Of a stretch of DNA of 64,000 nucleotides, positions 8,371 through 17,763 are shown one piece after another. The position numbers and the translations under genes are program-made. Each line of letters begins with the position of its first letter. Position 1 is the stretch's first letter. The notes below the pieces were generated by a model that worked only from the letters and a program-made list of their open reading frames with translations, searched no databases and had not been told where the DNA came from. The stretch comes from JANYCO01 sp964437245 (GTDB taxonomy: Bacteria > Bacteroidota > Bacteroidia > Cytophagales > Cytophagaceae), in contig CAYTGJ010000002.1 in assembly GCA_964437245.1 (NCBI GenBank), forward strand, positions 1 through 64,000, written 5' to 3'.

Positions 8371-8414
8371 ATATAAAAAGTGTGTACCATACCGTTGATA
8401 CACACTTTTTATAT
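8371..8414 (-). terminator. Rho-independent terminator of the S41 protease gene
   Basis: ATATAAAAAGTGTGTA (8371-8386) pairs perfectly with TACACACTTTTTATAT (8399-8414) around a 12-nt loop. It begins 7 bp past the stop codon of the S41 protease gene and precedes the permease gene on the same strand. A/T-rich stem ends supply the U-rich tail. Confidence 0.8.
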
Positions 8415-8420
8415 TGTTAA

Positions 8421-10073
8421 TTATTTCCCAAGAAGAATCTTGTTATACTCTGCAGGATTGTTCAATATCTTTAAAGCTGCCTGGATGTCTTCATCGTCAT
8501 CGAAAGACGCTTCAATAATTCCTTTCTGAAGATAATACCTGGAAATGATCTCTCCTTCCATAATCTCCTTTAATTCTTCTTTAAACGTGATCAGGTCCTT
8601 TTCTTTGTTATGGCTGACCTGCTTCCGTAAATTTTCGATCTGATCTTTGATCCCATCATAGTACTTTTCAGTTTTGGAAATCTTCACCAGGTCATCAAGC
8701 GTTCCTTCTACCTTGGTCGTATAATCGTAATCCTTACCTTCCAGCCATTTTACAAATTCGTTGTATTCTTCATCGGTAAACTGATACTCCTTGGCAGACT
8801 TGATCGTTTTATGAGCTGCAACATATTGGGTAGCATAATCAAAAATAAGATTTTTGCTATACAGGCTACCGATAATCGGGGCAAAGGTTTTACGTTCCAC
8901 GGTTATATCCGGAGTGATCCCCCCACCATCGTATACCACCCGGTTATTTTTGGTCTTAAAAGCAGTCCGCAAAGAATCAGGAATCTTACCGGCACTCCCG
9001 TCTTCGTTGCGGTGAGTATAGTCGATCGCCTGAATGCATCTTCCGCTTGGGGTATAATATTTAGCGGTCGTAATCTTCAGCTGGGAATTATACGAAAGCG
9101 GACGAGTGGCCTGTACCAACCCTTTTCCGTAAGAACGCTGTCCGACAATCACCCCTCTATCATAATCCTGAATGACGCCGGATACGATCTCCGATGCGGA
9201 AGCACTTTTGCTACTGGTCAGCACCACAATCGGGATCTCCACATCCACAGGACTACTGGTTGCATAATACACTTTATTCCATTCAGATGTTTTCCCCTTG
9301 GTACTTACAATTTGTTTGTCTTTGGGAATAAAAATATTTGAAATATTGATCGCTTCGTTGAGTAATCCTCCAGGATTATCCCGGAGATCGAAGATGATCT
9401 TTTTAGCACCTTTCGATTTCAGATCAGTCAGGGCATTTTTCACATCTTTGGATGCGTTGTTAGTAAACTCAGACAGTTTTATATATCCTGTCTGGTCGTT
9501 GACCATTCCGTAGTAGGGAACGTTTTCGATCTTAATTTTTTCCCTGGTGAGGATGACATCAAATTTTTCTGCTACGCCATATCTTTTCACGGTGATCTTT
9601 ACCTGTGTTCCAGCTTGTCCTTTCAGCAGTTTGCTGATCTCCGAAGTATTTTTCCCTTTGGTTTCAATCCCATCCACGGCTAAAATTTCATCCCCGATCA
9701 TCAGGCCTCCTTTGTGTGCCGGAAACCCTTCATAGGGCATCAGGATCATAGCATGCTCCTTACGGTTTCCGATGATTGCTCCAATTCCTCCGTATTGCCC
9801 GGTCATATGTGTGCGGTAATCTTCGATCTCATCTTCGGGAATATAATTCGTATACGGGTCCAGGCTTTCCAGCATGGCATCAATCCCGTCTTTCATAAAT
9901 TTATTAGGATTGACCTCGTCTACATAGTAGGCATTGACCTCTTTAAAAAGCGAAGCGAAGATATCAAGGTTTTTAGCGATCTCGAAATACTTGTCGGATT
10001 GTTTGAACGACACAAGTCCCATTGCCGAAATGACAAACAGAGACCCCAGAATAAATAATTTATATCTTTTCAT
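8421..10073 (-). CDS. C-terminal processing peptidase, S41 family (CtpA/Prc type)
   Basis: I start at MKRYKLFILGSLFVISAMGL (10,073), giving a 550-residue protein with an N-terminal signal-anchor; an upstream Met adds only eight residues. It then has a PDZ domain (about residues 90-170, GGLMIGDEILAVDG) and the S41 protease core with FDLRDNPGGLL, the nucleophile region TSSKSASASEIVSG and the lysine motif GQRSYGKGLVQ. These form the Ser-Lys dyad. The family trims or degrades periplasmic proteins at their C termini. A charged C-terminal extension of about 150 residues follows. It lies downstream of rpmH-rnpA, followed by a strong terminator. Confidence 0.93.
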   Translation of the reverse strand: MKRYKLFILGSLFVISAMGLVSFKQSDKYFEIAKNLDIFASLFKEVNAYYVDEVNPNKFMKDGIDAMLESLDPYTNYIPEDEIEDYRTHMTGQYGGIGAIIGNRKEHAMILMPYEGFPAHKGGLMIGDEILAVDGIETKGKNTSEISKLLKGQAGTQVKITVKRYGVAEKFDVILTREKIKIENVPYYGMVNDQTGYIKLSEFTNNASKDVKNALTDLKSKGAKKIIFDLRDNPGGLLNEAINISNIFIPKDKQIVSTKGKTSEWNKVYYATSSPVDVEIPIVVLTSSKSASASEIVSGVIQDYDRGVIVGQRSYGKGLVQATRPLSYNSQLKITTAKYYTPSGRCIQAIDYTHRNEDGSAGKIPDSLRTAFKTKNNRVVYDGGGITPDITVERKTFAPIIGSLYSKNLIFDYATQYVAAHKTIKSAKEYQFTDEEYNEFVKWLEGKDYDYTTKVEGTLDDLVKISKTEKYYDGIKDQIENLRKQVSHNKEKDLITFKEELKEIMEGEIISRYYLQKGIIEASFDDDEDIQAALKILNNPAEYNKILLGK

Positions 10074-10126
10074 AAATAAAGAATACACAGGATTCAAGTA
10101 ACAAAACGTCTATGAGTAATGCCTTA

Positions 10127-10525
10127 TTACTGGCTATTATCTTTTAAACGTTCTAACGCTAAATTTAGTTTTTTTTCCAGTATTTTATAAGGGATTTTTT
10201 CTTTTGCCATATAAATAAACCCCAACAGATAGGGATTAGGGCTTCCGGCGGGGAAATAACGATCCCGGTTCAGACGATAAATTTCACGCATTTGCCGTTT
10301 TATACGGTTACGGTCTACGGCTTTTTTAAAATTCTTTTTGGAAACGGTAAAAAGGGCGAGTGGATTTTGCCTGTCCGACTCTTCTACCAGGTACACCAGT
10401 CTGACAGGATTAGCAGATATCCCTTTCCCTCTTGCAAACAACCGGTCGATGAGTTTTTTACTTTTCAGTTTTTCATCTTTTGAAAAGGTATATCGTGGGA
10501 AAGGTTTTTCCTTGTCAGCACTCAT
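10127..10525 (-). CDS. rnpA: Ribonuclease P protein component RnpA
   Basis: RnpA is the protein cofactor of RNase P, which matures tRNA 5' ends. The 132-residue basic protein has the N-terminal FSKDEKLKSKKLIDRLFARG and the signature block KKAVDRNRIKRQMREIYRLN (the RNR motif). Length is normal. It lies downstream of rpmH on the same strand, the near-universal order, but here the two are separated by about 150 bp containing a terminator-like hairpin. Confidence 0.96.
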   Translation of the reverse strand: MSADKEKPFPRYTFSKDEKLKSKKLIDRLFARGKGISANPVRLVYLVEESDRQNPLALFTVSKKNFKKAVDRNRIKRQMREIYRLNRDRYFPAGSPNPYLLGFIYMAKEKIPYKILEKKLNLALERLKDNSQ

Positions 10526-10608
10526 GAGTCCAATATTTTTATATCAAGTTAGAAAATATCACCATAGATTTACCTGAGAATTCCCTCAAAATCTGCACAG
10601 ACGGCCAT

Positions 10609-10645
10609 AAAAAAACAGAAGAACAATAATTACTATTGCTCTTCT
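10609..10645 (-). terminator. Terminator or attenuator between rpmH and rnpA
   Basis: AGAAGAACAATA (10,617-10,628) pairs with TATTGCTCTTCT (10,634-10,645) with one mismatch and a 5-nt loop. On the minus strand it is followed by a run of seven U (complement of 10,609-10,615). It starts 29 bp past the rpmH stop codon and would lower rnpA expression relative to L34. Confidence 0.8.
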
Positions 10646-10674
10646 GCCTAAAACTTTAACTTATTTAGAGGATA

Positions 10675-10830
10675 CTATTTTTTAGCGATGGAATCAGAAA
10701 CGGTAAGTTGTTTTCTACCTCTTCTTCTTCTGGCAGTAATTACTCTTCTGCCGTTAGGAGTTGACATTCTTTCTCTGAAACCGTGTTTATTTCTTCTTTT
10801 TTTGTTAGAAGGTTGAAATGTCCTTTTCAT
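10675..10830 (-). CDS. rpmH: 50S ribosomal protein L34
   Basis: This short frame encodes 51 residues, beginning MKRTFQPSNKKRRNKHGFRE and continuing RMSTPNGRRVITARRRRGRK, which is unmistakably L34. The C-terminal tail QLTVSDSIAKK is slightly longer than the E. coli protein. The protein is extremely basic and sits near the polypeptide exit region of the large subunit. A clear Bacteroidota promoter lies about 100 bp upstream (10,929-10,961). A hairpin-U-tract follows before rnpA. Confidence 0.98.
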   Translation of the reverse strand: MKRTFQPSNKKRRNKHGFRERMSTPNGRRVITARRRRGRKQLTVSDSIAKK

Positions 10831-11291
10831 TGCCGTATTCTTTTAATAATTTTTCTACTTAAATTCTTCTGTAAAAAAGACTTTCTCTAGACCAAATGAG
10901 ATAAAGACTTTTATTATCAACAGGGCTGCAAATATAGAAAACCTTTTGTAAAACACCAAAATTATCTTTTAAATTAATAATTACATCTTGTTTTACAGCC
11001 AATTACAAGATAATATGTTCGGCTTTTTATTGTAAGAACCCAGATTCCTTTCATTTCCCTGTTTTTACGATTTTATAGCATTTGTTTTTCGGTGCCGAAA
11101 ATTTATAGTATTCTGTTACAATAGTGATACACCGGGATTAGCCAGCATACTTTTTCCTTAAAAATAGATCGTCTGTTTCTCTTTAGTTGAGAAATCTGAG
11201 AAGCTACTATAAATTAGTTTCTCTATTTCTAAAATACCTTCTTCACATGTATATTGTCGTTTCATAGTAGGCTACTAACAGTGTATCAGTC
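10831..11291. other. Divergent intergenic region rpmH / M61 peptidase
   Basis: This 461-bp noncoding region separates the minus-strand rpmH from the plus-strand M61 peptidase gene. It holds the rpmH promoter at 10,929-10,961. I see no ORF, tRNA or long inverted repeat in the remaining 330 bp and no convincing promoter for the peptidase gene. No DnaA-box cluster is apparent, although rpmH sits near oriC in some bacteria. Confidence 0.6.
10929..10961 (-). promoter_or_regulatory. rpmH promoter
   Basis: On the minus strand TTTTG (10,957-10,961) is followed after 20 nt by TATATTTG (10,929-10,936), matching the Bacteroidota -33 TTTG and -7 TAnnTTTG elements. It predicts a leader of about 90 nt before the L34 start codon. 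Confidence 0.75.
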
Positions 11292-13019
11292 ATGAACTAC
11301 CATATTTCTTATCAGAACCCTTTACAACACCTTGTTGATATTGAGCTTACAATAAATGACATCCCCGCAGGGCCAATCATACTGCAGCTTCCGGCCTGGA
11401 GACCCGGCCGATATGAGCTTCAAAACTATGCTGCTAACCTAAAACAATTTTGTGCCTTTGATCAGGACGGCAAGGTACTCCCTTCCGTAAAAATAACCCG
11501 CAACCAATGGAAAGTCACTAATCCGGACGATTCCGTTACCACCCTGAAGGTCCGGTATCAATATTATGCGTACCAGATGGATGCCGGGGGCTGCTGGCTG
11601 GACGAAGAGCAGTTGTATCTTAATTTCATCTGTTGTCTCCTGTATGAACCATCCCGAATCGGGAAAGCATGTACGGTATCCCTGACCCTTCCGGCCACTT
11701 ATCAGATTGCCTGCGGACTTCCCAAGGACCAGCATATTTTAAAAGCTGAAAATTTCTACCATCTGGCCGACAGTCCTATGATGGCCAGTACTTCGCTTAC
11801 TCATTTCATGTTTACCTGTATGGACATACCCTTTCATATATGGATCCAGGGGACTTATCTTCTCCCGGAAGAGAAGATAATGGAAGACTTCCGGAAATAT
11901 ACTGAATCGCAGATCAGGATGATGGGCGATTTCCCGGAGCAGGAGTATCATTATCTGTTCCAGTTTCTCCCTTACCGTCACTATCATGGGGTGGAACACC
12001 GGAACTCTACTGTGATCACGTTAGGTCCTGCGGAAAGCATACAGGAAAGGGGCTACAGTGATCTTCTGGGAATCAGTTCACACGAATTATTCCATGCCTG
12101 GAATATTGTCAAAATAAGGCCTGCCGAAATGCTGCCCTATGATTTTACAAAAGAAAATTATTTTTCTACCGGTTTTGTAGCAGAAGGTTTCACCACCTAC
12201 TACGGGGATCTCTTCCTCGTTCGTTCCGGCGTGATTTCCGTGACCGACTATTTTGCCGAGCTTACGACCACTCTCAAAAGACATTTTGATAATTTTGGCA
12301 ACTACCATTTATCCCTGGCCGAATCCTCACAAGATCTTTGGGTAGACGGATATGTAGCCGGTATACCCGACCGAAAGGTTTCTATTTATGTCAAAGGTTG
12401 TCTTGTAGCACTGCTCCTTGATCTTGAACTGCGCAGTAAGACCAATCACGAAAAATCGCTGGACGATCTTATGCGCATCTTATGGAATGACTTTGGCAAA
12501 AAAGAAATCGGATATACAATGGAAGATATCCTCCGGCAATCAGAACATATAGCGAGGACCTCTCTGCAGGATTTCTTTGACGAGTGTATTTTCGGGCGCA
12601 CTGACCTGAAAGAAAGACTTTCTATAATGTTATCCTCCGTTGGATGCCTTTTAGCAGAACAACCTTCGGAAGAACTCTCGGAAAAGTTATTTGGCTTCAG
12701 GACGCTTATCAACAATGGGAGGACGCTCATAACGGCAATTGCTCCCGGATCTCCGGCAGAAAAATCACTCAGTAAAGACGATGAGATCTTAGAAATCAAC
12801 GGGCAACCACCTGCCGGTCCGCTCAACGAATTTCTCGGCAAGCATCCCTCTCTTACTCTGACCATTAAAAGATGGGGGGAAATCCTTCAGGTAAAAATTG
12901 TACCTGCTTCTACCGGTTTTTATTACAACCAATACACGCTGACCATTTCTCCTGAAATAACAGCAGAACAACAACAAAGATTGGATCAGTGGCTCTATAC
13001 TAAAAAAAGACAGGGGTGA
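11292..13019 (+). CDS. M61 family peptidase with C-terminal PDZ domain
   Basis: The 575-residue protein has an N-terminal beta-rich M61 domain (PAWRPGRYELQNYA is typical). A gluzincin catalytic domain follows with LGISSHELFHAWNIVKIRPA, where HELFH is the HExxH zinc motif and the downstream Glu lies in FVAEGFTTYYGDL. Residues about 450-540 form a PDZ-like domain (ITAIAPGSPAEKSLSKDDEI). Characterised M61 members are glycyl aminopeptidases. I see no signal peptide, so it is probably cytosolic. Its stop codon lies inside a strong bidirectional terminator shared with the convergent sugar permease gene. Confidence 0.93.
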   Translation: MNYHISYQNPLQHLVDIELTINDIPAGPIILQLPAWRPGRYELQNYAANLKQFCAFDQDGKVLPSVKITRNQWKVTNPDDSVTTLKVRYQYYAYQMDAGGCWLDEEQLYLNFICCLLYEPSRIGKACTVSLTLPATYQIACGLPKDQHILKAENFYHLADSPMMASTSLTHFMFTCMDIPFHIWIQGTYLLPEEKIMEDFRKYTESQIRMMGDFPEQEYHYLFQFLPYRHYHGVEHRNSTVITLGPAESIQERGYSDLLGISSHELFHAWNIVKIRPAEMLPYDFTKENYFSTGFVAEGFTTYYGDLFLVRSGVISVTDYFAELTTTLKRHFDNFGNYHLSLAESSQDLWVDGYVAGIPDRKVSIYVKGCLVALLLDLELRSKTNHEKSLDDLMRILWNDFGKKEIGYTMEDILRQSEHIARTSLQDFFDECIFGRTDLKERLSIMLSSVGCLLAEQPSEELSEKLFGFRTLINNGRTLITAIAPGSPAEKSLSKDDEILEINGQPPAGPLNEFLGKHPSLTLTIKRWGEILQVKIVPASTGFYYNQYTLTISPEITAEQQQRLDQWLYTKKRQG

Positions 13020-13038
13020 AAATTTTCACTCCTGTCTT
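13007..13038. terminator. Bidirectional terminator between M61 peptidase and sugar permease
   Basis: A 16-bp inverted repeat with one G-T pair runs from AAGACAGGGGTGAAAA to TTTTCACTCCTGTCTT. An A-run on the left and a T-rich stretch on the right let it serve both convergent genes. The M61 stop codon (13,017-13,019) is within the left arm. Confidence 0.85.
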
Positions 13039-13063
13039 CATATTTTTGGGAGTAAACTACCGA

Positions 13064-14488
13064 TTATTCTGCTATAGAATTCATCATTTTCCCATTTTTA
13101 GAAGATTTTACGGTGTCATTAAACGACTCCGGATCATTTTCATTTATGTTTTTAGTTTTTTTTTCAAGGTAATCCGTTTTATACCCTTTCACAGCAAAAA
13201 ACAGGATATAAGCGTAGCATAAGAAGCAAACGATAAAGCTCAATTTATAACCGATGCTATCAGCCAGTATTCCCTGGAAAAGCGGGATAAACGCTCCTCC
13301 CGCAACCATCGTAACCATTAAGCCTGATCCATTGCTGGTAGCAGTCCCCAACTTATTGATCCCTAGCGGGAAAATGCAAGGCCACATTACAGAATTAAAA
13401 AGGCCTACCAGAACCAGAAGAAAAGCTGACACAGGTATGTTTATTAGTGGGAAGTCGAAAGAAACTCCATTCTCTGTTTGCATGACCATCACAGGCACGT
13501 TCATTTTCATTTCTGAAAATATGCCCAGCATACTACACGCTACAAGAACAAGCGCCACTACAGTGACCGTTCTCAGCAAGATCTCGGATTTGATTTTCTG
13601 CCCCAGAGCACTACCGGCCAACCGGCCAATCATGGCACTTCCCCAATAATAAGCTACCAGACTGGATGCCGAACGCTCACTTATTCCAAAATCGTTTTTC
13701 AGATATAAAATCAGCAAACTACCGATCGCTACTTCTGCACCAACGTAGAAGAATATTGCGCCAGATCCATATAATAAATGTTTGAATTTGAAGATACTTT
13801 CCGTTTCACCGGTTTCTTCTTCCTGTGAGGCAATTTTAGGCAAATTCACAAAATAGAGAACCGCAGCGATCGTCAAGGTCAGCAAGGCCAGCAAGATGTA
13901 AGGCCCTCTTACGGCTTCCGCTTGCGCCACAGAATCAGTGATCCCCTCCACTAAAATAAAAGCTGCTCCTATGATTGGTCCTATGAAGGTTGCAAAAGAA
14001 TTCAAGGCCCCTCCCAGGTTCATCCTGCTTGAGGCAGTGTCCGGTGACCCAAGAGCTGCGATATAAGGATTAATTGCCACCTGGAGAATCGCCAATCCTA
14101 CGGCTACTACAAACAGGGCAAACAGGAAAAAGGCATAAGAAATAACAATGGAAGCAGGGACAAACAACAAAAGTCCTATTCCCATAATAGAAAGAGCAAG
14201 CGCCAGTCCTTTTTTATAACCGATCTTTTTAATAATAATTCCGGCAGGAATAGACATCACTCCATAGGCTATGAAGAAACAGAATTGAATGAGCATTATT
14301 TTCCAGGTTTCAGTAGGACCAAACTCGAAAAGCCCCTTCAAACTAGGGATCAATACATCATTCATTACTGTGATAAACCCTATCATAAAATACAGGGAGA
14401 TCATCAGTACCAAGGGTGCTGTATAATTCGTTTTAGGATCGTAACTGCTTCCTCCTGTTCTAGTTGCTCCTCCTCCTATTGATGCCAT
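13064..14488 (-). CDS. FHS-type sugar permease (MFS)
   Basis: The 474-residue protein has about 12 transmembrane segments and the look of the fucose/galactose/N-acetylglucosamine H+ symporter group of the major facilitator superfamily. Indicators are LVMISLYFMIGFITVMNDVL near the N terminus, a cytosolic RxxG-like loop, and the SxNxxG/MWPCIFPLGINKLG segment in the second half. Substrate cannot be fixed by sequence. It lies 60 bp downstream of a GH20 hexosaminidase on the same strand, which suggests N-acetylglucosamine or a related amino sugar (NagP-like). It terminates at a shared strong hairpin. Confidence 0.88.
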   Translation of the reverse strand: MASIGGGATRTGGSSYDPKTNYTAPLVLMISLYFMIGFITVMNDVLIPSLKGLFEFGPTETWKIMLIQFCFFIAYGVMSIPAGIIIKKIGYKKGLALALSIMGIGLLLFVPASIVISYAFFLFALFVVAVGLAILQVAINPYIAALGSPDTASSRMNLGGALNSFATFIGPIIGAAFILVEGITDSVAQAEAVRGPYILLALLTLTIAAVLYFVNLPKIASQEEETGETESIFKFKHLLYGSGAIFFYVGAEVAIGSLLILYLKNDFGISERSASSLVAYYWGSAMIGRLAGSALGQKIKSEILLRTVTVVALVLVACSMLGIFSEMKMNVPVMVMQTENGVSFDFPLINIPVSAFLLVLVGLFNSVMWPCIFPLGINKLGTATSNGSGLMVTMVAGGAFIPLFQGILADSIGYKLSFIVCFLCYAYILFFAVKGYKTDYLEKKTKNINENDPESFNDTVKSSKNGKMMNSIAE

Positions 14489-14548
14489 ATTCTAATTGTA
14501 TTTAATTTATCTACGTATTATGATATTACACTCTCTATGCTTTTTCTC

Positions 14549-16774
14549 TTAATGTTCCGCAGCAGCCTCTTCTGCCTTTTTCTTTTCTTCTGCTGCTATT
14601 CTTTCAGCTTCCTTCCTTTTTTCTGCCAACTCCCTGTTCGTCATATCCACAAGGGTCTGCACTGCATCCAGAATTGTAATTTCACAACGTCCGTCCTTAA
14701 AAGTTTTATCACTTTCCGATTTTGCGATACTGCTATCTTTCACGGCCTGGATTAAAGCTGTTTTTTCTTTATACCAGCTCTCCGAAGAAGATGATTTCGC
14801 CACCGCTTCCAGTCCTACTACCGATATGGTAGACAGTTCGGCAGAAATACTTTCCAATTGTTTCAATACAGGAGAGTTATTCATCACCTTCAAAAATTCT
14901 GTATGGTTGTCTCTCCAAAGGGTAAGCCACTTTTTAATTTCTTCCAGGCTTTCTCTTGATGGCTTTTCCTCATAATGCTTGACCAGTGTCCGGAACAACC
15001 GGGCAGAACGTGCATCTGCCGAAGTCGCATCCGCCATTAAGGTAAAAGGAGAATACGATTTGTACATGAGTCCTCCATTATTCCGGCGATACACTTTGTA
15101 CGGTTCGATAACCTCTGATAATACTTTCAATGCTGTTATGTCACCTCCGTTGGCAATATTACGAAGAATAACATCTTTGTTTTTAAGATGGGTTAGTCCC
15201 AGTTCCTCTAAACGGAAGCTTACCACTTCCAGCCGCCGGTACATATCCTCTTCATCTTTTACACTGCCCGGAGACCACAGTCTTTCCGCAATTGCGGCTG
15301 TACGAGGCCAGATTCTTGAATCAACGGTAAAAGGAGTTACAAGTTCTGCCCACATAGTGGCTTCACCTCCTAGAATTAGTTTTTCCTGCTCTGGTGTAAG
15401 CTTGTATTTTTTCTCCTGTTCAGACCATTCTTCAAAAGGAGGTAATGGGTCTGCTTTATAATGTTCAGAAGCCGGCAACATAAGATCTATGTAATATCCG
15501 TTGGACAACAAGGTCTGGTATCCTTTAGAAGCCGCCCGGTATAAGGATTCTTTTCCCAGCCAGGAATGAATAATAGCATCTTTGGTAAGATCATCGGTAA
15601 GAATTTCTTCCCAACCCATCATGATCTTATTAAGCCTTTTGACTGTCTTGATCAACCGGTTATTAAAATAAGTTTGCAGATCGAGGGTGGTTTTCATCCC
15701 TCTTTGCTGCATAAAGGCCTGAATTTTAGCATTGGACTTCCAATCATTTCCGTTGTTTTCATCGCCCCCGATATGAATATAAGGATCCGGGAAAAGAGTG
15801 GTCATTTCCGCAAACAGCTTATCCAGGAAAACATAAGTTTGTTCATTAGTAGGATCCAGCACAGGATCAAAAATCCCTGCATTTCGTTCGATCTCATAAG
15901 GCCCCGGAGCACTTCCCAGCTCGGGATAAGCCACAAGGATCGCGGTAGCATGGCCAGGGACATCAAACTCAGGCATGACCCTGATCCCACGGTCAGCAGC
16001 GTACTGAACGATCTCTTTTATTTGTTCATGCGTATAATACTGTCCGTCAGAAGCCAGTTGATGCAGTTTAGGGAACGTTTTACTTTCCACTCTCCATCCC
16101 TGGTTGTCACACAAATGAAAATGCAGGACATTCATTTTGACTGCCGCCATGGCATCCAGGTTTCTCTTTAATACATCTACCGGCTGAAAATGACGGGAAG
16201 CATCGATCATCAAACCTCTCCAGGGGAAACGTGGCTGATCTTTGATTTCTACAGAAGGGAAATAATAACCATCCACATCTGATTCCAGCAACTGTAAGAG
16301 CGTTTCAAGTCCTCTCATCGCTCCGATATCGGTCACTGCCTCCAGAGTTATTTTCTCGGGTGTCACCAGAAGCGAATAAGACTCGTCCTCATACAACGCT
16401 ACTTTCCCTGTCCGCTGAGCAGTAATCTGAAGCAGAGGCTTTTCCACTTTTTGACTAATCTCTTTTGAAATTACTCCCTGAGGGAAAAACAATCCCGTTC
16501 TACCATCAAGTCTCCGCAGAAAGCGGTTAGCGGCATCGTATAATCTACGGTCTGCCTCATTATTTATATTTAATGTAAATTCTTTCGTAAGCCTGAAAAC
16601 ACCGGAGTTAATTTTCAGCGATGCCGGTACGGGCATCAGGTTAAGAGTCGGATAATTTTTTTTGTCCTGAGAGTTGACTTCGTTTGATTCATTTGATGCC
16701 GGCTTATCAGGAGAGCAACCTGTAAAAAGTAGAGCCGATACGAACAGAGGAATGATTCCGGATAGTAAACGCAT
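14549..16774 (-). CDS. Lipoprotein beta-N-acetylhexosaminidase, GH20
   Basis: This 741-residue enzyme removes terminal GlcNAc or GalNAc from glycans. Residues 1-20 form a lipoprotein signal ending LLFTGC, so the mature protein should be lipidated and placed in the periplasm or outer membrane. A GH20b domain precedes the catalytic barrel, where PRFPWRGLMIDASRHF, MPEFDVPGHA and YIHIGGDENNGNDW (the catalytic Asp-Glu pair, about residue 340) are clear. The last 130 residues are helical and end in a Lys/Glu/Ala-rich coiled tail. It is upstream of the sugar permease, so hydrolysis and uptake are probably coupled. Confidence 0.95.
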   Translation of the reverse strand: MRLLSGIIPLFVSALLFTGCSPDKPASNESNEVNSQDKKNYPTLNLMPVPASLKINSGVFRLTKEFTLNINNEADRRLYDAANRFLRRLDGRTGLFFPQGVISKEISQKVEKPLLQITAQRTGKVALYEDESYSLLVTPEKITLEAVTDIGAMRGLETLLQLLESDVDGYYFPSVEIKDQPRFPWRGLMIDASRHFQPVDVLKRNLDAMAAVKMNVLHFHLCDNQGWRVESKTFPKLHQLASDGQYYTHEQIKEIVQYAADRGIRVMPEFDVPGHATAILVAYPELGSAPGPYEIERNAGIFDPVLDPTNEQTYVFLDKLFAEMTTLFPDPYIHIGGDENNGNDWKSNAKIQAFMQQRGMKTTLDLQTYFNNRLIKTVKRLNKIMMGWEEILTDDLTKDAIIHSWLGKESLYRAASKGYQTLLSNGYYIDLMLPASEHYKADPLPPFEEWSEQEKKYKLTPEQEKLILGGEATMWAELVTPFTVDSRIWPRTAAIAERLWSPGSVKDEEDMYRRLEVVSFRLEELGLTHLKNKDVILRNIANGGDITALKVLSEVIEPYKVYRRNNGGLMYKSYSPFTLMADATSADARSARLFRTLVKHYEEKPSRESLEEIKKWLTLWRDNHTEFLKVMNNSPVLKQLESISAELSTISVVGLEAVAKSSSSESWYKEKTALIQAVKDSSIAKSESDKTFKDGRCEITILDAVQTLVDMTNRELAEKRKEAERIAAEEKKKAEEAAAEH

Positions 16775-16818
16775 ATAAAATATTTGAATTGTTAAATTTT
16801 ATCTGTAAAATAGATAAA

Positions 16819-16849
16819 AAAATCCGGGATTTTACCAACCCCGGATTTT
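16819..16849 (-). terminator. Terminator of the T9SS cargo gene
   Basis: AAAATCCGGG (16,819-16,828) pairs with CCCGGATTTT (16,840-16,849) across an 11-nt loop. On the minus strand it is followed by a U-run (complement of 16,816-16,820). It lies 14 bp after the gene's stop codon and ahead of the GH20 gene, so the two are separate units. Confidence 0.8.
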
Positions 16850-16863
16850 ATAATAATTAGAAA

Positions 16864-17763
16864 TTATTCGATTACGATCTTCTTGTTAGATACCTGAGTT
16901 TCATTAGAAACCTGTACTACATAGATTCCTTTGTTGAAAGAAGAAGTATTGATCGCCTCAGTAGTACCTGAAACAGAACCTTCGTATACCACCATTCCGT
17001 TCGCATTCATAATTTTCACAGAAGCATTAGAAGCTCCCATCGAAGATAAATCCAGGTTGATCTGATCTTTTGCAGGATTTGGATAAACAGACAACAGGCT
17101 GTTGTTTACTTTTTGTGTACGTGCAGAAGTTACTTCCGGAGCGTCTCCGATGTGGATATAAGGGATTGATACATTGGCTTCAAGATCCCAATCATTATAT
17201 GCATTTCTGATCATGAAACCTACTCCGTTGATCTGAGTACTATCTAGAGGATTACCTGTTGTTGCAGACCATGACTTGAATACTATCTGAGCAGGATTAT
17301 CTATTGTATAAATAGTAGTGTCAGCAGGCACGTTTGCCAGCACAATAGGATCATGATCACTTGCAGCACCACTTACATCATAAAAAAGAACTATCAGTTG
17401 AGGAATCACAACATCTGAAACTACCTGAAGTGTAATCTTCTGATTTGCATTATCAGACAAGTCAATACTCACTCCGTCACAGTTTCCTTCATAAAAAGCT
17501 AGCTTTACTCCTCCTCCCTGTGTTCCATCAGTACTAATATCCAGCGAATGATTGGTTTCATCAATCGTCAGAGCATAACCTGTGGCAATAAAAGCCGGAA
17601 CGTGGGTAGTATTACAGTTCTCCGCACCAGTTCCATTAAACTCATATGCATATCCAAAACCGGAAGAAGTAGGCATATTACCAGATGTGATAGAGTTTGT
17701 CTGAGCAAATGCAATGGTACCAGACATCGCAGCCGCTACTAAAGAAAGTATTATTTTTTTCAT
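16864..17763 (-). CDS. Secreted protein with T9SS type A sorting domain
   Basis: The 299-residue protein has a signal peptide (KKIILSLVAAAMSGTIAFAQ) and a C-terminal sorting domain of about 75 residues, starting SVYPNPAKDQINLDLS and ending VVQVSNETQVSNKKIVIE. That domain directs export through the outer membrane by the type IX system. The middle is beta-rich, with NSLDIS-like and DVSGAASDHDP segments resembling a carbohydrate-binding jelly roll, but I cannot name a family. Cys residues in CNTTHVP and GNCDGVS might pair. It is monocistronic with its own terminator. Function unknown; surface adhesion or glycan binding is a guess. Confidence 0.88.
   Translation of the reverse strand: MKKIILSLVAAAMSGTIAFAQTNSITSGNMPTSSGFGYAYEFNGTGAENCNTTHVPAFIATGYALTIDETNHSLDISTDGTQGGGVKLAFYEGNCDGVSIDLSDNANQKITLQVVSDVVIPQLIVLFYDVSGAASDHDPIVLANVPADTTIYTIDNPAQIVFKSWSATTGNPLDSTQINGVGFMIRNAYNDWDLEANVSIPYIHIGDAPEVTSARTQKVNNSLLSVYPNPAKDQINLDLSSMGASNASVKIMNANGMVVYEGSVSGTTEAINTSSFNKGIYVVQVSNETQVSNKKIVIE

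Noticed and set aside
10831..11291. Possible origin of replication next to rpmH
   Set aside because: rpmH is near oriC in some bacteria, but I see no cluster of TTATnCACA-like boxes, no AT-rich unwinding repeat array, and no dnaA, dnaN or gidA nearby.
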